From: Halorarum halophilum
GTDB lineage: Archaea > Halobacteriota > Halobacteria > Halobacteriales > Haloferacaceae
NCBI RefSeq assembly: GCF_013401515.1
Contig: NZ_CP058529.1
Location: 1,736,001-1,800,000, forward strand
Direction: 5' to 3'
DNA: 64,000 nt
Shown: one piece after another, positions 25,883 through 34,511 of the stretch
How positions within the stretch are numbered: position 1 is the stretch's first letter
How the letters are laid out: each line of letters starts with the position of its first letter
Position numbers and translations under genes: made by a program
The notes under the pieces: generated by a model
Told to the model about the DNA's origin: nothing
Databases searched by the model: none
What the model saw: only the letters and a program-made list of their open reading frames with translations

Positions 25883-26212
25883 ATGGACCGACTCGCAGAC
25901 GTCCTCTCAGAACTCGACCCCGACGACGGCGCGGTCGAGTCGGCGGAAGTGGTCGTGACCGACGACGTGCTCGTGAAGGCGTTCGCGCTCGGCCCCGGCG
26001 CCGAACTCTCGCCCCACGAACACGCGGACAGCACAAACGTCTTCCACGTCGTCCGCGGCACCGTCACGGTGATCCGCGACGGCGAGGAGGCGGCGGTCGA
26101 CGCGCCGGGCGTCGTGCTCCACGAGCGCGGCGACGTCCACGGCGCGCGCAACGACACCGACGAGGTCGTCGCGTTCACCGCGAGCCTCTGCCCGCTTCCC
26201 GGCGGAGGGTAG
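25883..26212 (+). CDS. Cupin domain protein
   Basis: A 109-residue single-domain cupin. Motif 1 is SPHEHADSTNVFHVVRGTVT with the two metal-binding His and Glu-like position, and motif 2 is APGVVLHERGDVHGARN with the third His. The fold binds a metal but the substrate is unknown. The ATG at 25883 follows a TTTTTG box by about 30 bp, which fits leaderless transcription. It converges with rps8e across a 45-bp gap. Confidence 0.9.
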   Translation: MDRLADVLSELDPDDGAVESAEVVVTDDVLVKAFALGPGAELSPHEHADSTNVFHVVRGTVTVIRDGEEAAVDAPGVVLHERGDVHGARNDTDEVVAFTASLCPLPGGG

Positions 26213-26257
26213 GCGTCGCTATCGCGTAAAACGGAGATTCGGAAAACGCGAACCGGG

Positions 26258-26635
26258 TTACTCGTCGACGACGACGGCGTTCACCTGGCCGGTCTGACCC
26301 GGACGGGAGGTGACGCGCGCGGTGCCGGCGCTCGTCTCGATGACGGCGCCCTTCGTGATGATGTTCCGGCGGACGTAGTTCACGTTCGCGGGGTTCTCGA
26401 CGACGTCCTCGATCTCGGCCTCGGTCGTGTCGCCGCCTTCGGTGACCTGCGCGACGTTCGTGGAGAGCGCGCGGACCTTCTGGCCCGTACCGCGGGAGGC
26501 GACGACCTGGAACCGGGGCTCGCCGACGGTCGTCTCGGCCGGCTCGCGGCCGAGCTGGTGTCGCTTCTTGTTCCGAAACGTGCGGCGTCGACCGCCGGTA
26601 CGCTTTCGCTTCTGACGTCCGCTCTGATCTTTCAT
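26258..26635 (-). CDS. rps8e: 30S ribosomal protein S8e
   Basis: A 125-residue archaeal/eukaryotic-type small-subunit protein. The basic N terminus (KDQSGRQKRKRTGGRRRTFR) and the core RNIITKGAVIETSAGTARVT and PGQTGQVNAVVVDE are characteristic. It has the normal length and stands alone on the minus strand, 130 bp from radB. Confidence 0.97.
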   Translation of the reverse strand: MKDQSGRQKRKRTGGRRRTFRNKKRHQLGREPAETTVGEPRFQVVASRGTGQKVRALSTNVAQVTEGGDTTEAEIEDVVENPANVNYVRRNIITKGAVIETSAGTARVTSRPGQTGQVNAVVVDE

Positions 26636-26765
26636 ACCCCGAAGAACCGCCGGCGGCTACTTGAATCGCTCGACTCCCGTCTCGGGAGTCCTGACGGTCT
26701 GCTACGGGCGTTTCGGCGGGTGGAGACCCGGAAACCAGCGGAACGGACGGTCGGACGGCATCCGC

Positions 26766-27458
26766 TCAGGGTTCGTCGCCGTCCTCGATCCCCGATCCGG
26801 TGATGCGGAACCGCGCGGTCCCCCCTGCGGGCTGGGAGCGGTGCTTTTCCAGGGTCGCGCGGCGGTTCCCCCCGCGGTAGCGATCGAGGCGGACGACGAC
26901 GCCCGTCCAGTGCTCGAGCGTGTTCCCCCCGAGCGGCCGGACCCGGTCGGCGTCGGGGTCGGTGAACACCTGGTTCGTGATGAGGACGGCGAGGTCGCGC
27001 TTGCGGGCCAGCGAGAGGAGGTGGGTGATCTGCTTGGCGACCGTCCGGAGCGAGTCGCCGCCCTGCTGGTCCTCGCCTCGCTCCAGCCGGTAGAACCCCG
27101 TCGCCGAGTCGAGGACGATGAGGTCCGCCTCCTCGGCGAACCCCTCGACGTCCCGGATCGCCTCCGCCTGCTCCTCGAAGGACAGCGCCTCGGTGACGAT
27201 GAGTCGCGAGGCGACCTCCTCGACCGGTTCCTCGGAACGCGCCTCGGCGATCTGCCGGAAGCGCTCCATCGACAGGTCCTCGGTGTCGATGTAGAGCACC
27301 GTGTCGCCGGCGGCGGCCGCCTCGGCCGCGGCGGTCAGCGCGACGTTCGTCTTCCCGGCCGCCGGCGGGCCGTACAACTGCGTGACGACGCCGCGCTCGA
27401 GGCCGCCGCCGAGGAGGTCGTCGAGGGCGTCGGAGCCGGTGGTGAGCGGGTCGGACAC
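26766..27458 (-). CDS. radB: DNA repair and recombination protein RadB
   Basis: A 230-residue RecA-fold recombination mediator, a RadA paralogue that lacks the N-terminal DNA-binding domain. Walker A is YGPPAAGKTNVAL, Walker B is DLIVLDSA, and VLITNQVFTDPD plus LGGNTLEHWTGVVVRLDR match the family. The GTG at 27458 starts VSDPLTTGSDALDDLLGGG, the usual RadB beginning; longer frames overlap the divergent gene. It shares a 69-bp intergenic region with a RuvC-fold protein. Confidence 0.95.
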   Translation of the reverse strand: MSDPLTTGSDALDDLLGGGLERGVVTQLYGPPAAGKTNVALTAAAEAAAAGDTVLYIDTEDLSMERFRQIAEARSEEPVEEVASRLIVTEALSFEEQAEAIRDVEGFAEEADLIVLDSATGFYRLERGEDQQGGDSLRTVAKQITHLLSLARKRDLAVLITNQVFTDPDADRVRPLGGNTLEHWTGVVVRLDRYRGGNRRATLEKHRSQPAGGTARFRITGSGIEDGDEP

Positions 27459-27527
27459 GGGCGTGGCTGGGGCGCCATCGGTTAAGAACCCCCCGGACCG
27501 CGGGGGCGACACCGTAAAGCCGGTCCC

Positions 27528-28295
27528 GTGACCTACTCCCGGCCAGTGATCGTCGTCGCCACCGAGGACTTCGCACTCTATCACGCCGTCGTCGGCGAAC
27601 TCCGCGACCGCGGAGCGACCTTCACGACCCAGGAACCGGGCACGGAGTTGCCCGATCGGGCGGAGGTCGTCATCTCCGCCCCGTCCGATCGCGTCCCAGA
27701 CGACGTCGACGGGACCGAGGATGTGGAGCGCGTCACCACGACGGCCGAGGACGCCCGCGCCGGCGTCGCCACGGCGCTCGGCGTGGTCCGCGGGGGCGAG
27801 GGTCGCCTCGTCGTCGGCGTCGACCCCGGGGAGCGGCCGGGCATCGCCGTGCTCTCGGGCGAGACGGTCGTCGCGGCGTACCACGTTCCGGTCGCGGACG
27901 CGGTCGACGCGGTCCGCCGGGAAGTCGACGGCGAGCCGGACGCGCTGGTCCGCGTCGGCGACGGCGCCCGGCTCCAGGGCGCGCGCATCGTGAACGACCT
28001 GGAGGGCGTGACCGTGGAACTCGTCGACGAGACGGGGACGACGCCCGTGCTGGGCGCCGGCGCGAACGGAAAGGGCATGGCGGACGTGCTCGCGGCGGTG
28101 AACATCGCCCGACGTGAGGGCGACCGCGTCGAGACGCGCGACGTGAACCCGACGGCCGGCGAGATACAGCGGGTGAAGAACGAGTCCCGCGAGCGCTCCG
28201 ACGGTGAGGTGACCATCGGCGAGTCGCTGGCTCGACGGGTCGCGCTCGGGGAACTCACGATGGCGGAGGCGCTCGCCGAGCAGCAGGAGGAGTGA
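27528..28295 (+). CDS. RNase H/RuvC-fold protein divergent from radB
   Basis: A 255-residue protein. The N-terminal 70 residues are a small alpha/beta domain (VIVVATEDFALYHAVVGELR). A second domain opens with VVGVDPGERPGIAVLSG, the first strand and Asp99 of the RuvC/YqgF-like RNase H fold, followed by Glu164 in VTVELVDETG and Asp186 in GKGMADVLAAVNIARR, spaced like the acidic metal-binding residues of that fold. The final 35 residues are helical (LARRVALGELTMAEALAEQQ). Such proteins are annotated only as hypothetical in haloarchaea. A nuclease role beside RadB is an attractive inference; the acidic triad is seen, the activity is not. Confidence 0.8.
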   Translation: MTYSRPVIVVATEDFALYHAVVGELRDRGATFTTQEPGTELPDRAEVVISAPSDRVPDDVDGTEDVERVTTTAEDARAGVATALGVVRGGEGRLVVGVDPGERPGIAVLSGETVVAAYHVPVADAVDAVRREVDGEPDALVRVGDGARLQGARIVNDLEGVTVELVDETGTTPVLGAGANGKGMADVLAAVNIARREGDRVETRDVNPTAGEIQRVKNESRERSDGEVTIGESLARRVALGELTMAEALAEQQEE

Positions 28296-28457
28296 CTACT
28301 CGTCGCCGACGAACACCGTCCTCACCCGGTTGCCACAGGCCGGGCAGTTCAGCGTCTGCCACGCCCGTGGGTCGAGTCCGCCCGTCGTCTCCGAGCGGAT
28401 CGCCTCCGCCCGTGTGAACCGCTCGCCGCAGGTCGGACACTCGTACTCGTCGGTCAT
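28296..28457 (-). CDS. Two-CPxCG small zinc-finger protein
   Basis: A 53-residue protein starting MTDEYECPTCGERFTRAEAI and containing a second knuckle, LNCPACGNRVRTVFVG. The paired CPxCG knuckles give a four-Cys zinc ribbon. Such micro-proteins are numerous in haloarchaea and several have roles in stress or biofilm control, but this one is not assignable. The stop abuts the convergent RuvC-fold gene with no gap, and the start is 13 bp from the end of larC, with which it reads in the same direction. Confidence 0.85.
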   Translation of the reverse strand: MTDEYECPTCGERFTRAEAIRSETTGGLDPRAWQTLNCPACGNRVRTVFVGDE

Positions 28458-28470
28458 CCGTGCCCGCCGC

Positions 28471-29898
28471 TCAGTCCTCCCGCACGGCCGCCTCCGCGCG
28501 GCGGAGCACCTCGCGGGTCGGCAGGCCAGTCTCGCGGGCGACCGCCGCGGCGTCGTCGTACTCCGCGCTCACGTCGTACGCCGTGCCGTCCGCATCCGAC
28601 GCGACCTTCACGGTGACCTCGTACGCCTCCCCGTCGATCTCGAGTTCGGCAGTCTCGAACGCGCGCTCGGCGATCCAGCGGTGGCGCGCGCCGCCCTCCC
28701 GCACGCCGAGCGTGCCGGTCTCCTCCGCGAGTCGGCGCGCGACGGCCCCGGCGTCCTCGGGCTTGCAGATCACCTTCACCAGGTGGCCCGGTCGCGACTT
28801 CTTCATCGTCGCGGGCAGGATCGAGACGTCGCGGGCACCGGCCTCCCCCAGCGCCTCGTAGAGGCCGCCGAGCACCTCCGGCGTCGCGTCGTCGAGGTTC
28901 GTCTCCAGCACGGCGACGTCGTCGCGGACGAGCCCCGATTCGGCCGCCGTCTCCCCGGGGGTGACCGCCTCGCCGCCGTCCGTCCGCGTCTCGCCGACGA
29001 TCGCCCGGAGGACGTTCGGGCGGTCCGGGAAGTCGTAGCCGCCCGCGCCGTAGCCGGACTGCTCGACGCGGAGCGACGGTAGTCGCTTCACGCCCTCGGC
29101 GAAGTGTGCGAGGATCGCCGCGCCGGTGGGCGTCAGCAGTTCGGCGTCGACCGGGCCGCCGCGGAGCGACCAGCCGGCGCGCTCCGCGATCTCGACGACC
29201 GCCGGGACAGGGACCGGGTAGACGCCGTGGCTGAACTCGATCTCGCCGTCGCCGGTCGCGAGCGGCGTCGTCACGACGCGATCGGGCGCGAGGTCGGCGA
29301 ACAGGAGACAGCACCCGACCACATCGGCGATGGCGTCGTCGGCGCCGACTTCGTGGAAGTGCGTGTCCCCGAGGGGCTGACCGTGGACGGACGACTCCGC
29401 CTCGCCGAGGACCTCGAAGACGGCGAGCGCGTCCGATTCGACGCCCGCCGGGAGCCCCGCGTCCTCGACGAATTCGACCACCTCGGCGTAGGTTCGTTGC
29501 GGGCCGTGGCCCTCCGCACCGTGGTCGTGTTCGTGACCGTGAGTGTGACTGTCTTCGTGGTCGTGTGAGTGGCCGTGTCCGTCGGCGTGTGAATGGCCGT
29601 CGTCGTGAGGATCGTGGGAGTCGGCGTGATCGTGGCCGTGATGATGGTCGTGTGAGTGGTCGTGACCGCCACGACCGTCCTCACCGTCGTCCCCTCCCTC
29701 GGTCCGAGCCTCGTCGTGGACGACCCGGGCACGGGTCGCGGCGATGCCACGCTTGTCGACGGTGTCGAACTCGTAGGTGACGGGCAGGACCTCCTCGACG
29801 GGATCGAGGACGGCGGGGTCGGCGCCGGCCGCGACGAGCGCGCCGAGCAGCATGTCGCCGGCGGCGCCCATCCGACCGTCGAAGGCGAGCGTTCGCAT
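28471..29898 (-). CDS. larC: Nickel-pincer cofactor insertion protein LarC with His-rich insert
   Basis: A 475-residue protein of the LarC family, which inserts nickel into the pyridinium bis-thiocarboxylate cofactor of lactate racemase using CTP. The N terminus AFDGRMGAAGDMLLGALVAA and GQPLGDTHFHEVGADDAI, PVPVPAVVEIAERAGW, and NLDDATPEVLGGLYEAL are family marks. Between residues about 74 and 132 is an insert with roughly 30 His alternating with Asp/Gly, a probable metal store. Neither larA, larB nor larE is in the window. The small zinc-finger gene follows 13 bp downstream. Confidence 0.93.
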   Translation of the reverse strand: MRTLAFDGRMGAAGDMLLGALVAAGADPAVLDPVEEVLPVTYEFDTVDKRGIAATRARVVHDEARTEGGDDGEDGRGGHDHSHDHHHGHDHADSHDPHDDGHSHADGHGHSHDHEDSHTHGHEHDHGAEGHGPQRTYAEVVEFVEDAGLPAGVESDALAVFEVLGEAESSVHGQPLGDTHFHEVGADDAIADVVGCCLLFADLAPDRVVTTPLATGDGEIEFSHGVYPVPVPAVVEIAERAGWSLRGGPVDAELLTPTGAAILAHFAEGVKRLPSLRVEQSGYGAGGYDFPDRPNVLRAIVGETRTDGGEAVTPGETAAESGLVRDDVAVLETNLDDATPEVLGGLYEALGEAGARDVSILPATMKKSRPGHLVKVICKPEDAGAVARRLAEETGTLGVREGGARHRWIAERAFETAELEIDGEAYEVTVKVASDADGTAYDVSAEYDDAAAVARETGLPTREVLRRAEAAVRED

Positions 29899-30207
29899 AC
29901 TCCCACCGACGAGGGCCGGGGTAAAAGTCGGTACCGTCGCCGGTGCGTCGGGGAACCGCCGACCGACGAGACGTCGATCCGCGACACGTATCGGCGATCC
30001 TACTTGTCTCCCGTCGGCGACCGTCGTCCGACCGACTCGCGTCCGCCACCCGTCATCCGGGCACCCGGTGATGTTTTCAGGCCCCGTCGCGTACCGTGGT
30101 ATGTCGTATCACACCTCGTCGGAAACCGACAACGAGACGAGGTAGCAAAGCACTTAACCGCGGACGACCCGGAGATTCCCCACACGAACACCCCCGTCCC
30201 CTAACAC
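29899..30207. other. Divergent promoter region between larC and cdc48
   Basis: No gene is seen in these 309 bases. A gcacttaacc TATA-like element near 30149-30158 lies about 55 bp before the cdc48 ATG, implying a short leader. Upstream of larC on the other strand is a ttttacccc stretch near 29911-29919 at a leaderless spacing. Confidence 0.45.
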
Positions 30208-32433
30208 ATGAACGAAGTTCAACTCGAAGTCGCGAAGGCGTACCCGAACGACTCGGGGCGCGGTATCGCGCGTCTCGACCCCGACACCCTACTCCACCTG
30301 AAGCTCTCCCCCGGCGACATCATCGAGATCGAGGGCGCCGAGACCACGGCGGCGAAGGTGTGGCGCGCCGACCGGCAGGACTGGAACACCGACACCGTCC
30401 GCATCGACGGGTTCACGCGCCAGAACGCCGACGTCGGTATCGGTGAGCGCGTCACGATCCGCAAAGCGGAGGCACAGAAGGCCGAGAGCCTCACGCTCGC
30501 GCCGCCGGAGGAGGCGTCCGTCCAGTTCGGCTCGGACGCCGCCGGCATGGTGAAGCGGCAGATCCTCAAGCGTCCGGTCGTCGAGCGCGACATCGTGCCG
30601 GTCATGTCGAGCACGAACCACCCGTTCATGCGCTCGCCGGGCCAGGCAATCCCGCTCATCGCGGTCGACACCGAACCCGACAACGTCGTCCTCATCACCG
30701 AGGACACCGAGGTGGAGCTCCGCGAGGAGCCCATCTCCGGGTTCGAGAAGACCGGCGGCGGCATCACCTACGAGGACATCGGCGGCCTCCAGGGCGAGAT
30801 CCAGCGGGTCCGGGAGATGGTCGAACTCCCGATGAAGCACCCGCAGATCTTCCAGAAGCTCGGCATCGAGCCGCCACAGGGCGTGCTCCTCCACGGCCCG
30901 CCGGGCACCGGGAAGACGCTGCTCGCGAAGGCCGTCGCCAACGAGACCAGCGCCTCGTTCTTCTCCATCGCGGGGCCCGAGATCATCTCGAAGTACTACG
31001 GCGAGTCCGAACAGCAGCTCCGGGAGATCTTCGAGGACGCGAAGGACGAGTCGCCCTCCATCATCTTCATCGACGAACTCGACTCCATCGCGCCCAAACG
31101 CGAGGACGTGACCGGCGAGGTCGAGCGCCGCGTCGTCGCCCAGCTGCTGACGATGATGGACGGGCTCGAGACCCGCGGCCAGGTCATCGTCATCGCCGCG
31201 ACCAACCGCGTCGACTCCGTCGACCCGGCGCTCCGCCGTCCCGGCCGCTTCGACCGCGAGATCGAGATCGGCGTCCCGGACGAGTCCGGCCGCAAGGAGG
31301 TGCTGCAGATCCACACCCGGGGGATGCCGCTCTCGGACGACGTGAACCTCGACCGCCTGGCCGACGAGACCCACGGCTTCGTCGGCGCCGACATCGAGAG
31401 CCTGACGAAGGAGGCCGCGATGAAGGCGCTCCGCCGGTACCTCCCCGAGATCGACCTCGACGAGGAGGACATCCCGCCGAGCCTCATCGACCGCATGATC
31501 GTCAAGCGGAGCGACTTCCACGGCGCGCTCGCGGACGTCGAGCCGTCGGCGATGCGGGAGGTGCTCGTCGAGCTTCCGAAGATCACCTGGGACGACGTCG
31601 GCGGGCTCGAGGACCCCAAGCAGCGGGTCAAGGAGGCCGTCGAGTGGCCGCTGTCCGACCCGGAGAAGTTCCAGCGCATGGGCGTCGAGGCGCCGAAGGG
31701 CGTCCTCCTGTACGGCCCGCCCGGCACGGGCAAGACGCTGATGGCGAAGGCCGTCGCCAACGAGACGAACGCGAACTTCATCTCCGTGCGCGGCCCGCAG
31801 CTGCTCTCGAAGTGGGTCGGTGAGTCCGAGAAGGCCATCCGGCAGACGTTCCGGAAGGCCCGCCAGGTGTCGCCGACGATCATCTTCTTCGACGAGCTCG
31901 ACAGCCTCGCGCCGAGCCGCGGACAGGAGATGGGCAACAACGTCTCCGAGCGCGTCGTGAACCAGCTGCTCACCGAACTCGACGGGCTCGAGGAGATGGG
32001 CGACGTGATGGTCATCGGCGCGACGAACCGGCCGGACATGATCGACCCGGCGCTGATCCGTTCGGGCCGGTTCGACCGGCTCGTGATGATCGCACAGCCG
32101 GACGAGGAGGGGCGCGAGCAGATCCTCAAGATCCACACGGACGACACGCCCCTGGCCGCCGACGTGAGCCTCCGCGAACTCGCGGAGATCACAGACGGCT
32201 ACGTCGGCTCGGACCTGGAGTCCATCGCGCGCGAGGCCGCCATCGAGGCGCTTCGCGAGGAGGACGACGCCGAGGAGGTCGGCATGCGCCACTTCCGCCA
32301 GGCGATGGAGAACGTCCGGCCGACGATCTCCGAGGACATCATGAGCTACTACGAGGGCATCGAGGAGCAGTTCAAGGGCGGCGGCACCGACTCGCTTCGC
32401 AGGGACAAGGGCGGTCGGATCGGGTTCCAATAG
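30208..32433 (+). CDS. cdc48: Cdc48/VAT-type AAA ATPase
   Basis: A 741-residue unfoldase that extracts and unfolds proteins, often for the proteasome. Residues 1-190 form the N domain (double-psi barrel plus the beta-clam). D1 has [20 protein letters not shown], Walker [13 protein letters not shown] and the arginine-finger helix; D2 has [20 protein letters not shown] and [12 protein letters not shown]. The C terminus KGGRIGFQ lacks the HbYX proteasome-docking motif of some relatives. The stop codon runs straight into a hairpin-rich repeat that is found inverted after phoU. Confidence 0.97.
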   Translation: MNEVQLEVAKAYPNDSGRGIARLDPDTLLHLKLSPGDIIEIEGAETTAAKVWRADRQDWNTDTVRIDGFTRQNADVGIGERVTIRKAEAQKAESLTLAPPEEASVQFGSDAAGMVKRQILKRPVVERDIVPVMSSTNHPFMRSPGQAIPLIAVDTEPDNVVLITEDTEVELREEPISGFEKTGGGITYEDIGGLQGEIQRVREMVELPMKHPQIFQKLGIEPPQGVLLHGPPGTGKTLLAKAVANETSASFFSIAGPEIISKYYGESEQQLREIFEDAKDESPSIIFIDELDSIAPKREDVTGEVERRVVAQLLTMMDGLETRGQVIVIAATNRVDSVDPALRRPGRFDREIEIGVPDESGRKEVLQIHTRGMPLSDDVNLDRLADETHGFVGADIESLTKEAAMKALRRYLPEIDLDEEDIPPSLIDRMIVKRSDFHGALADVEPSAMREVLVELPKITWDDVGGLEDPKQRVKEAVEWPLSDPEKFQRMGVEAPKGVLLYGPPGTGKTLMAKAVANETNANFISVRGPQLLSKWVGESEKAIRQTFRKARQVSPTIIFFDELDSLAPSRGQEMGNNVSERVVNQLLTELDGLEEMGDVMVIGATNRPDMIDPALIRSGRFDRLVMIAQPDEEGREQILKIHTDDTPLAADVSLRELAEITDGYVGSDLESIAREAAIEALREEDDAEEVGMRHFRQAMENVRPTISEDIMSYYEGIEEQFKGGGTDSLRRDKGGRIGFQ

Positions 32434-32613
32434 AACCTCTTTTTCGCGGGGGCCTCCTCGCTCGCTCCCTTCGGTCGCTCGCTTGTCGACCCCCGCCAAA
32501 AACCCGTTCATGCTGTGGGATTCCTTCGGAATCCCACTGCTGACGGGAAATCTTCGATTTCCCGTAATGCCAAAAGGCCGCGACCTCGGGCCTTCGGCCC
32601 TCGCTCGCGGTAC
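32434..32613 (+). repeat. Hairpin-rich inverted repeat, copy 1 (after cdc48)
   Basis: Starting directly at the cdc48 stop codon, about 180 bp match in reverse complement the 169 bp at 33206-33374. Inside are three near-perfect hairpins with 3-nt loops: GTGGGATTCC/GGAATCCCAC at 32515-32537, ACGGGAAATC/GATTTCCCGT at 32543-32565, and GGGCC/GGCCC at 32588-32600. All loops read TTC on the plus strand. The block resembles a dispersed haloarchaeal repeat that yields spurious conserved ORFs. The AACCTCTTTTT at its beginning could act as a terminator for cdc48. Confidence 0.85.
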
Positions 32614-32737
32614 TAACGCTGGTGTGAACCGCCACCGCAACCGCCACGGGACGTTGGTCACGGAATAACGGAACTCGGCGGGATTCGGTCGCCGAGTCGA
32701 CCGAGAGGTTATTATCGTACGCCATGAGCCTGCGTTC

Positions 32738-33139
32738 ATGTCCAGGCCCTCCCGGACGAAGAGCGGTTTCCACGGCTTTCTGAAGGCGCTCGTAGCAGTC
32801 ATCATCATTTTCTCATCCGCCGCGTTCGGGTTCCTCTTCCTCGGACCCCTCGGGGCGATGCTCGGCGGACTATTCGGGGTGTACGTTGCTACAGCCGACC
32901 AGAGACGGACGCGAACGGAGGAGTTGGAACCCGACCAGGTGTCGTGCCAGGAGTGCGAAGCGGACAACGTCCGGTCGGCGAACTACTGTCAGAACTGCGG
33001 CGTCGAACTGGAGACGGCCGAGCCCGAGAACCCCGCACGGAAGAAGTCGAACGGCGAGGTGTACTACTGCGACAAATGTGGGAACACGGTCCCCGAGGAG
33101 TCGGAGTCGTGTCCGGACTGCGGGCGGGAGCTCTCGTGA
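32738..33139 (+). CDS. Membrane-anchored double zinc-ribbon protein
   Basis: A 133-residue protein. Residues about 15-50 form one or two membrane helices (FLKALVAVIIIFSSAAFGFL, then GAMLGGLFGVYVA). The cytoplasmic part has two zinc ribbons: CQECEADNVRSANYCQNCG and YYCDKCGNTVPEESESCPDC. A ttattatc TATA-like box at about 32709-32716 is at the leaderless distance from the ATG. The gene is enclosed by the two long inverted repeats, so it may be a mobile or invertible cassette. The function is unknown; double zinc ribbons often mediate protein contacts. Confidence 0.85.
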   Translation: MSRPSRTKSGFHGFLKALVAVIIIFSSAAFGFLFLGPLGAMLGGLFGVYVATADQRRTRTEELEPDQVSCQECEADNVRSANYCQNCGVELETAEPENPARKKSNGEVYYCDKCGNTVPEESESCPDCGRELS

Positions 33140-33205
33140 ACGTAGTCGATCGGGAACACCGAGTTCGTTGATCTACCGTCCGCCGCGGCGGAATCACCAG
33201 TGACT

Positions 33206-33374
33206 GTACCGCGAGTGAGGGCCGAAGGCCCGAGGTCGCGGCCTTTTGGCATTACGGGAAATCTTCGATTTCCCGTCAGCAGTGGGATTCCGAAGGAATC
33301 CCACAGCATGAACGGGTTTTGCGGGGGTTCGACGAGCGAGCGGAGCGAGCGAGGAGGACCTCCACAAAAGAGGT
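33206..33374 (-). repeat. Hairpin-rich inverted repeat, copy 2 (after phoU)
   Basis: The reverse-complement partner of the repeat at 32434-32613. It begins at the phoU stop codon and ends at ctcgcggtac-like sequence. It carries the same three hairpins (33282-33304, 33254-33276 and the GGGCC one near 33221-33233). In the middle hairpin the loop is TTC on the plus strand in both copies, meaning this loop is flipped relative to the rest of the repeat. The flanking tracts differ by scattered substitutions and small gaps. Confidence 0.85.
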
Positions 33375-34049
33375 TCAGTAGATGAGCTCGTCGTCGTTCT
33401 CCAGCATGTACAGCGTCCGCGCGGCAATGTTGACCGCGTGGTCGCCGACGCGCTCCAGGTCCCGGATGGTGAGCAGGAGGCGCGAGACGTCGGCCATGAT
33501 CTCCTCGACGTCCTCCTCGGTGTCGACGCCCTCGCGCTGGATGAGGTCGCGGACGACCGCGGAACTCGCCGTCTCGCACATCGCGTCGAGGTCGTCGTCC
33601 GACTCGGCCACCGCGTAGCAGGCGTCGGTGTCCTCGTCGGCGTACGCGTTCATCGCGTTCTCGAGCATGTCGAGGGTCATATCGCCGAGGCGCTGGACGT
33701 CCACGTCGGGGAACACGTCGTGCTCGGCGTCGAGCGTGTACCCGCCGAGGTTGGTCGCGAGGTCGCCGATCCGTTCGAGGTCGGTGATGATCTTGAACGA
33801 GGCGGCGATGAACCGGAGGTCCCCCGCGACTGGCTGCTGGAGCGCCAGCAGGTCGACGCAGTCCTGCTCGAGTTCGAGGTAGATCTGGTTCACCTCGGAG
33901 TCCTTCTCGATGACGGTCCGCGCGAGCTCCTCGTCCTTCTGCTCGAGCGCGTCCATCCCCATGCGGAGGCGCTCTGCGACCAGTTCGCTCATGTAGAGCA
34001 CGTCCTCACGGAGCTCCGCGAGGCGTTCCTGGTACTGTTTCCTGGGCAT
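33375..34049 (-). CDS. phoU: Phosphate signalling complex protein PhoU
   Basis: A 224-residue all-helical protein with two PhoU three-helix bundles. The metal-binding signatures are ITDLERIGDLATNLGGY in the first bundle and TIRDLERVGDHAVNIAARTLY in the second (D-x-E-R-x-G-D). The ATG at 34049 begins MPRKQYQERLAELREDV, the usual PhoU start. It is the last gene of the phosphate locus, 462 bp after pstB on the same strand. PhoU restrains Pst transport when phosphate is plentiful. Confidence 0.96.
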   Translation of the reverse strand: MPRKQYQERLAELREDVLYMSELVAERLRMGMDALEQKDEELARTVIEKDSEVNQIYLELEQDCVDLLALQQPVAGDLRFIAASFKIITDLERIGDLATNLGGYTLDAEHDVFPDVDVQRLGDMTLDMLENAMNAYADEDTDACYAVAESDDDLDAMCETASSAVVRDLIQREGVDTEEDVEEIMADVSRLLLTIRDLERVGDHAVNIAARTLYMLENDDELIY

Positions 34050-34511
34050 ACCGGAAATGGCATCGGACGGCGGGTAAGCGTTACCCTCGGACACCTCCTT
34101 GGGGTACGGAACCCACACGAGCACTCGGGAGCGAACAGTAGTCGGCGGCGGCTGCGGTTCACGTGTTGGTTCTTTGTACCGTCCACCCGACGGTCGGGCG
34201 TGGACAGACGTGCGTTCCTCGCGACTCCCTCTTGGTGACGGCCGGATGCGGGAGCGGCGGCGACGCCTCCCCCACCGTCGCGACGAACCTCCGGGGGAAA
34301 CCGGGACCCTGGCCCGCCACGACGCCCGCGCCGAACGCGACGCCGACGGCATCGACGTGACCGCGCGTGTGCTGGAGGGAACTGGCGTTACGACGGCGGA
34401 GGAAACGTGAACCGAGAACGAGCGGAGACGGGACGCGATCGAGACATCGCGTGGACGGAGAATCAGTGACCGATCCGCGGCCGTCCCCGGACTGTGGCCG
34501 GACGACGACGG
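34050..34511. other. Intergenic region between pstB and phoU
   Basis: The 462 bases have high GC and several Arg-rich open frames on both strands, none with recognisable domains or normal acidic composition. A plus-strand frame at 34246-34410 (54 codons) is the least bad, but it is not supported. The phoU promoter probably lies at 34060-34085. Confidence 0.35.

Noticed and set aside
32483-32668. Plus-strand frame in the repeat reading a WDSFGIPLLTGN-type peptide, with a similar one on the minus strand of the second copy
   Set aside because: The peptide similarity comes from the nucleotide repeat itself (hairpins) and is seen on opposite strands in the two copies; it is a known type of spurious conserved ORF.
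30289-32967. 892-codon open frame on the minus strand opposite cdc48
   Set aside because: It is antisense to a fully supported AAA ATPase and has Arg/Leu/Val-rich composition without domains; long antisense frames are usual in high-GC haloarchaeal genes.
34099-34410. Plus-strand frame between pstB and phoU
   Set aside because: Basic, low-complexity, no plausible start context and no family features; not reported as a gene.
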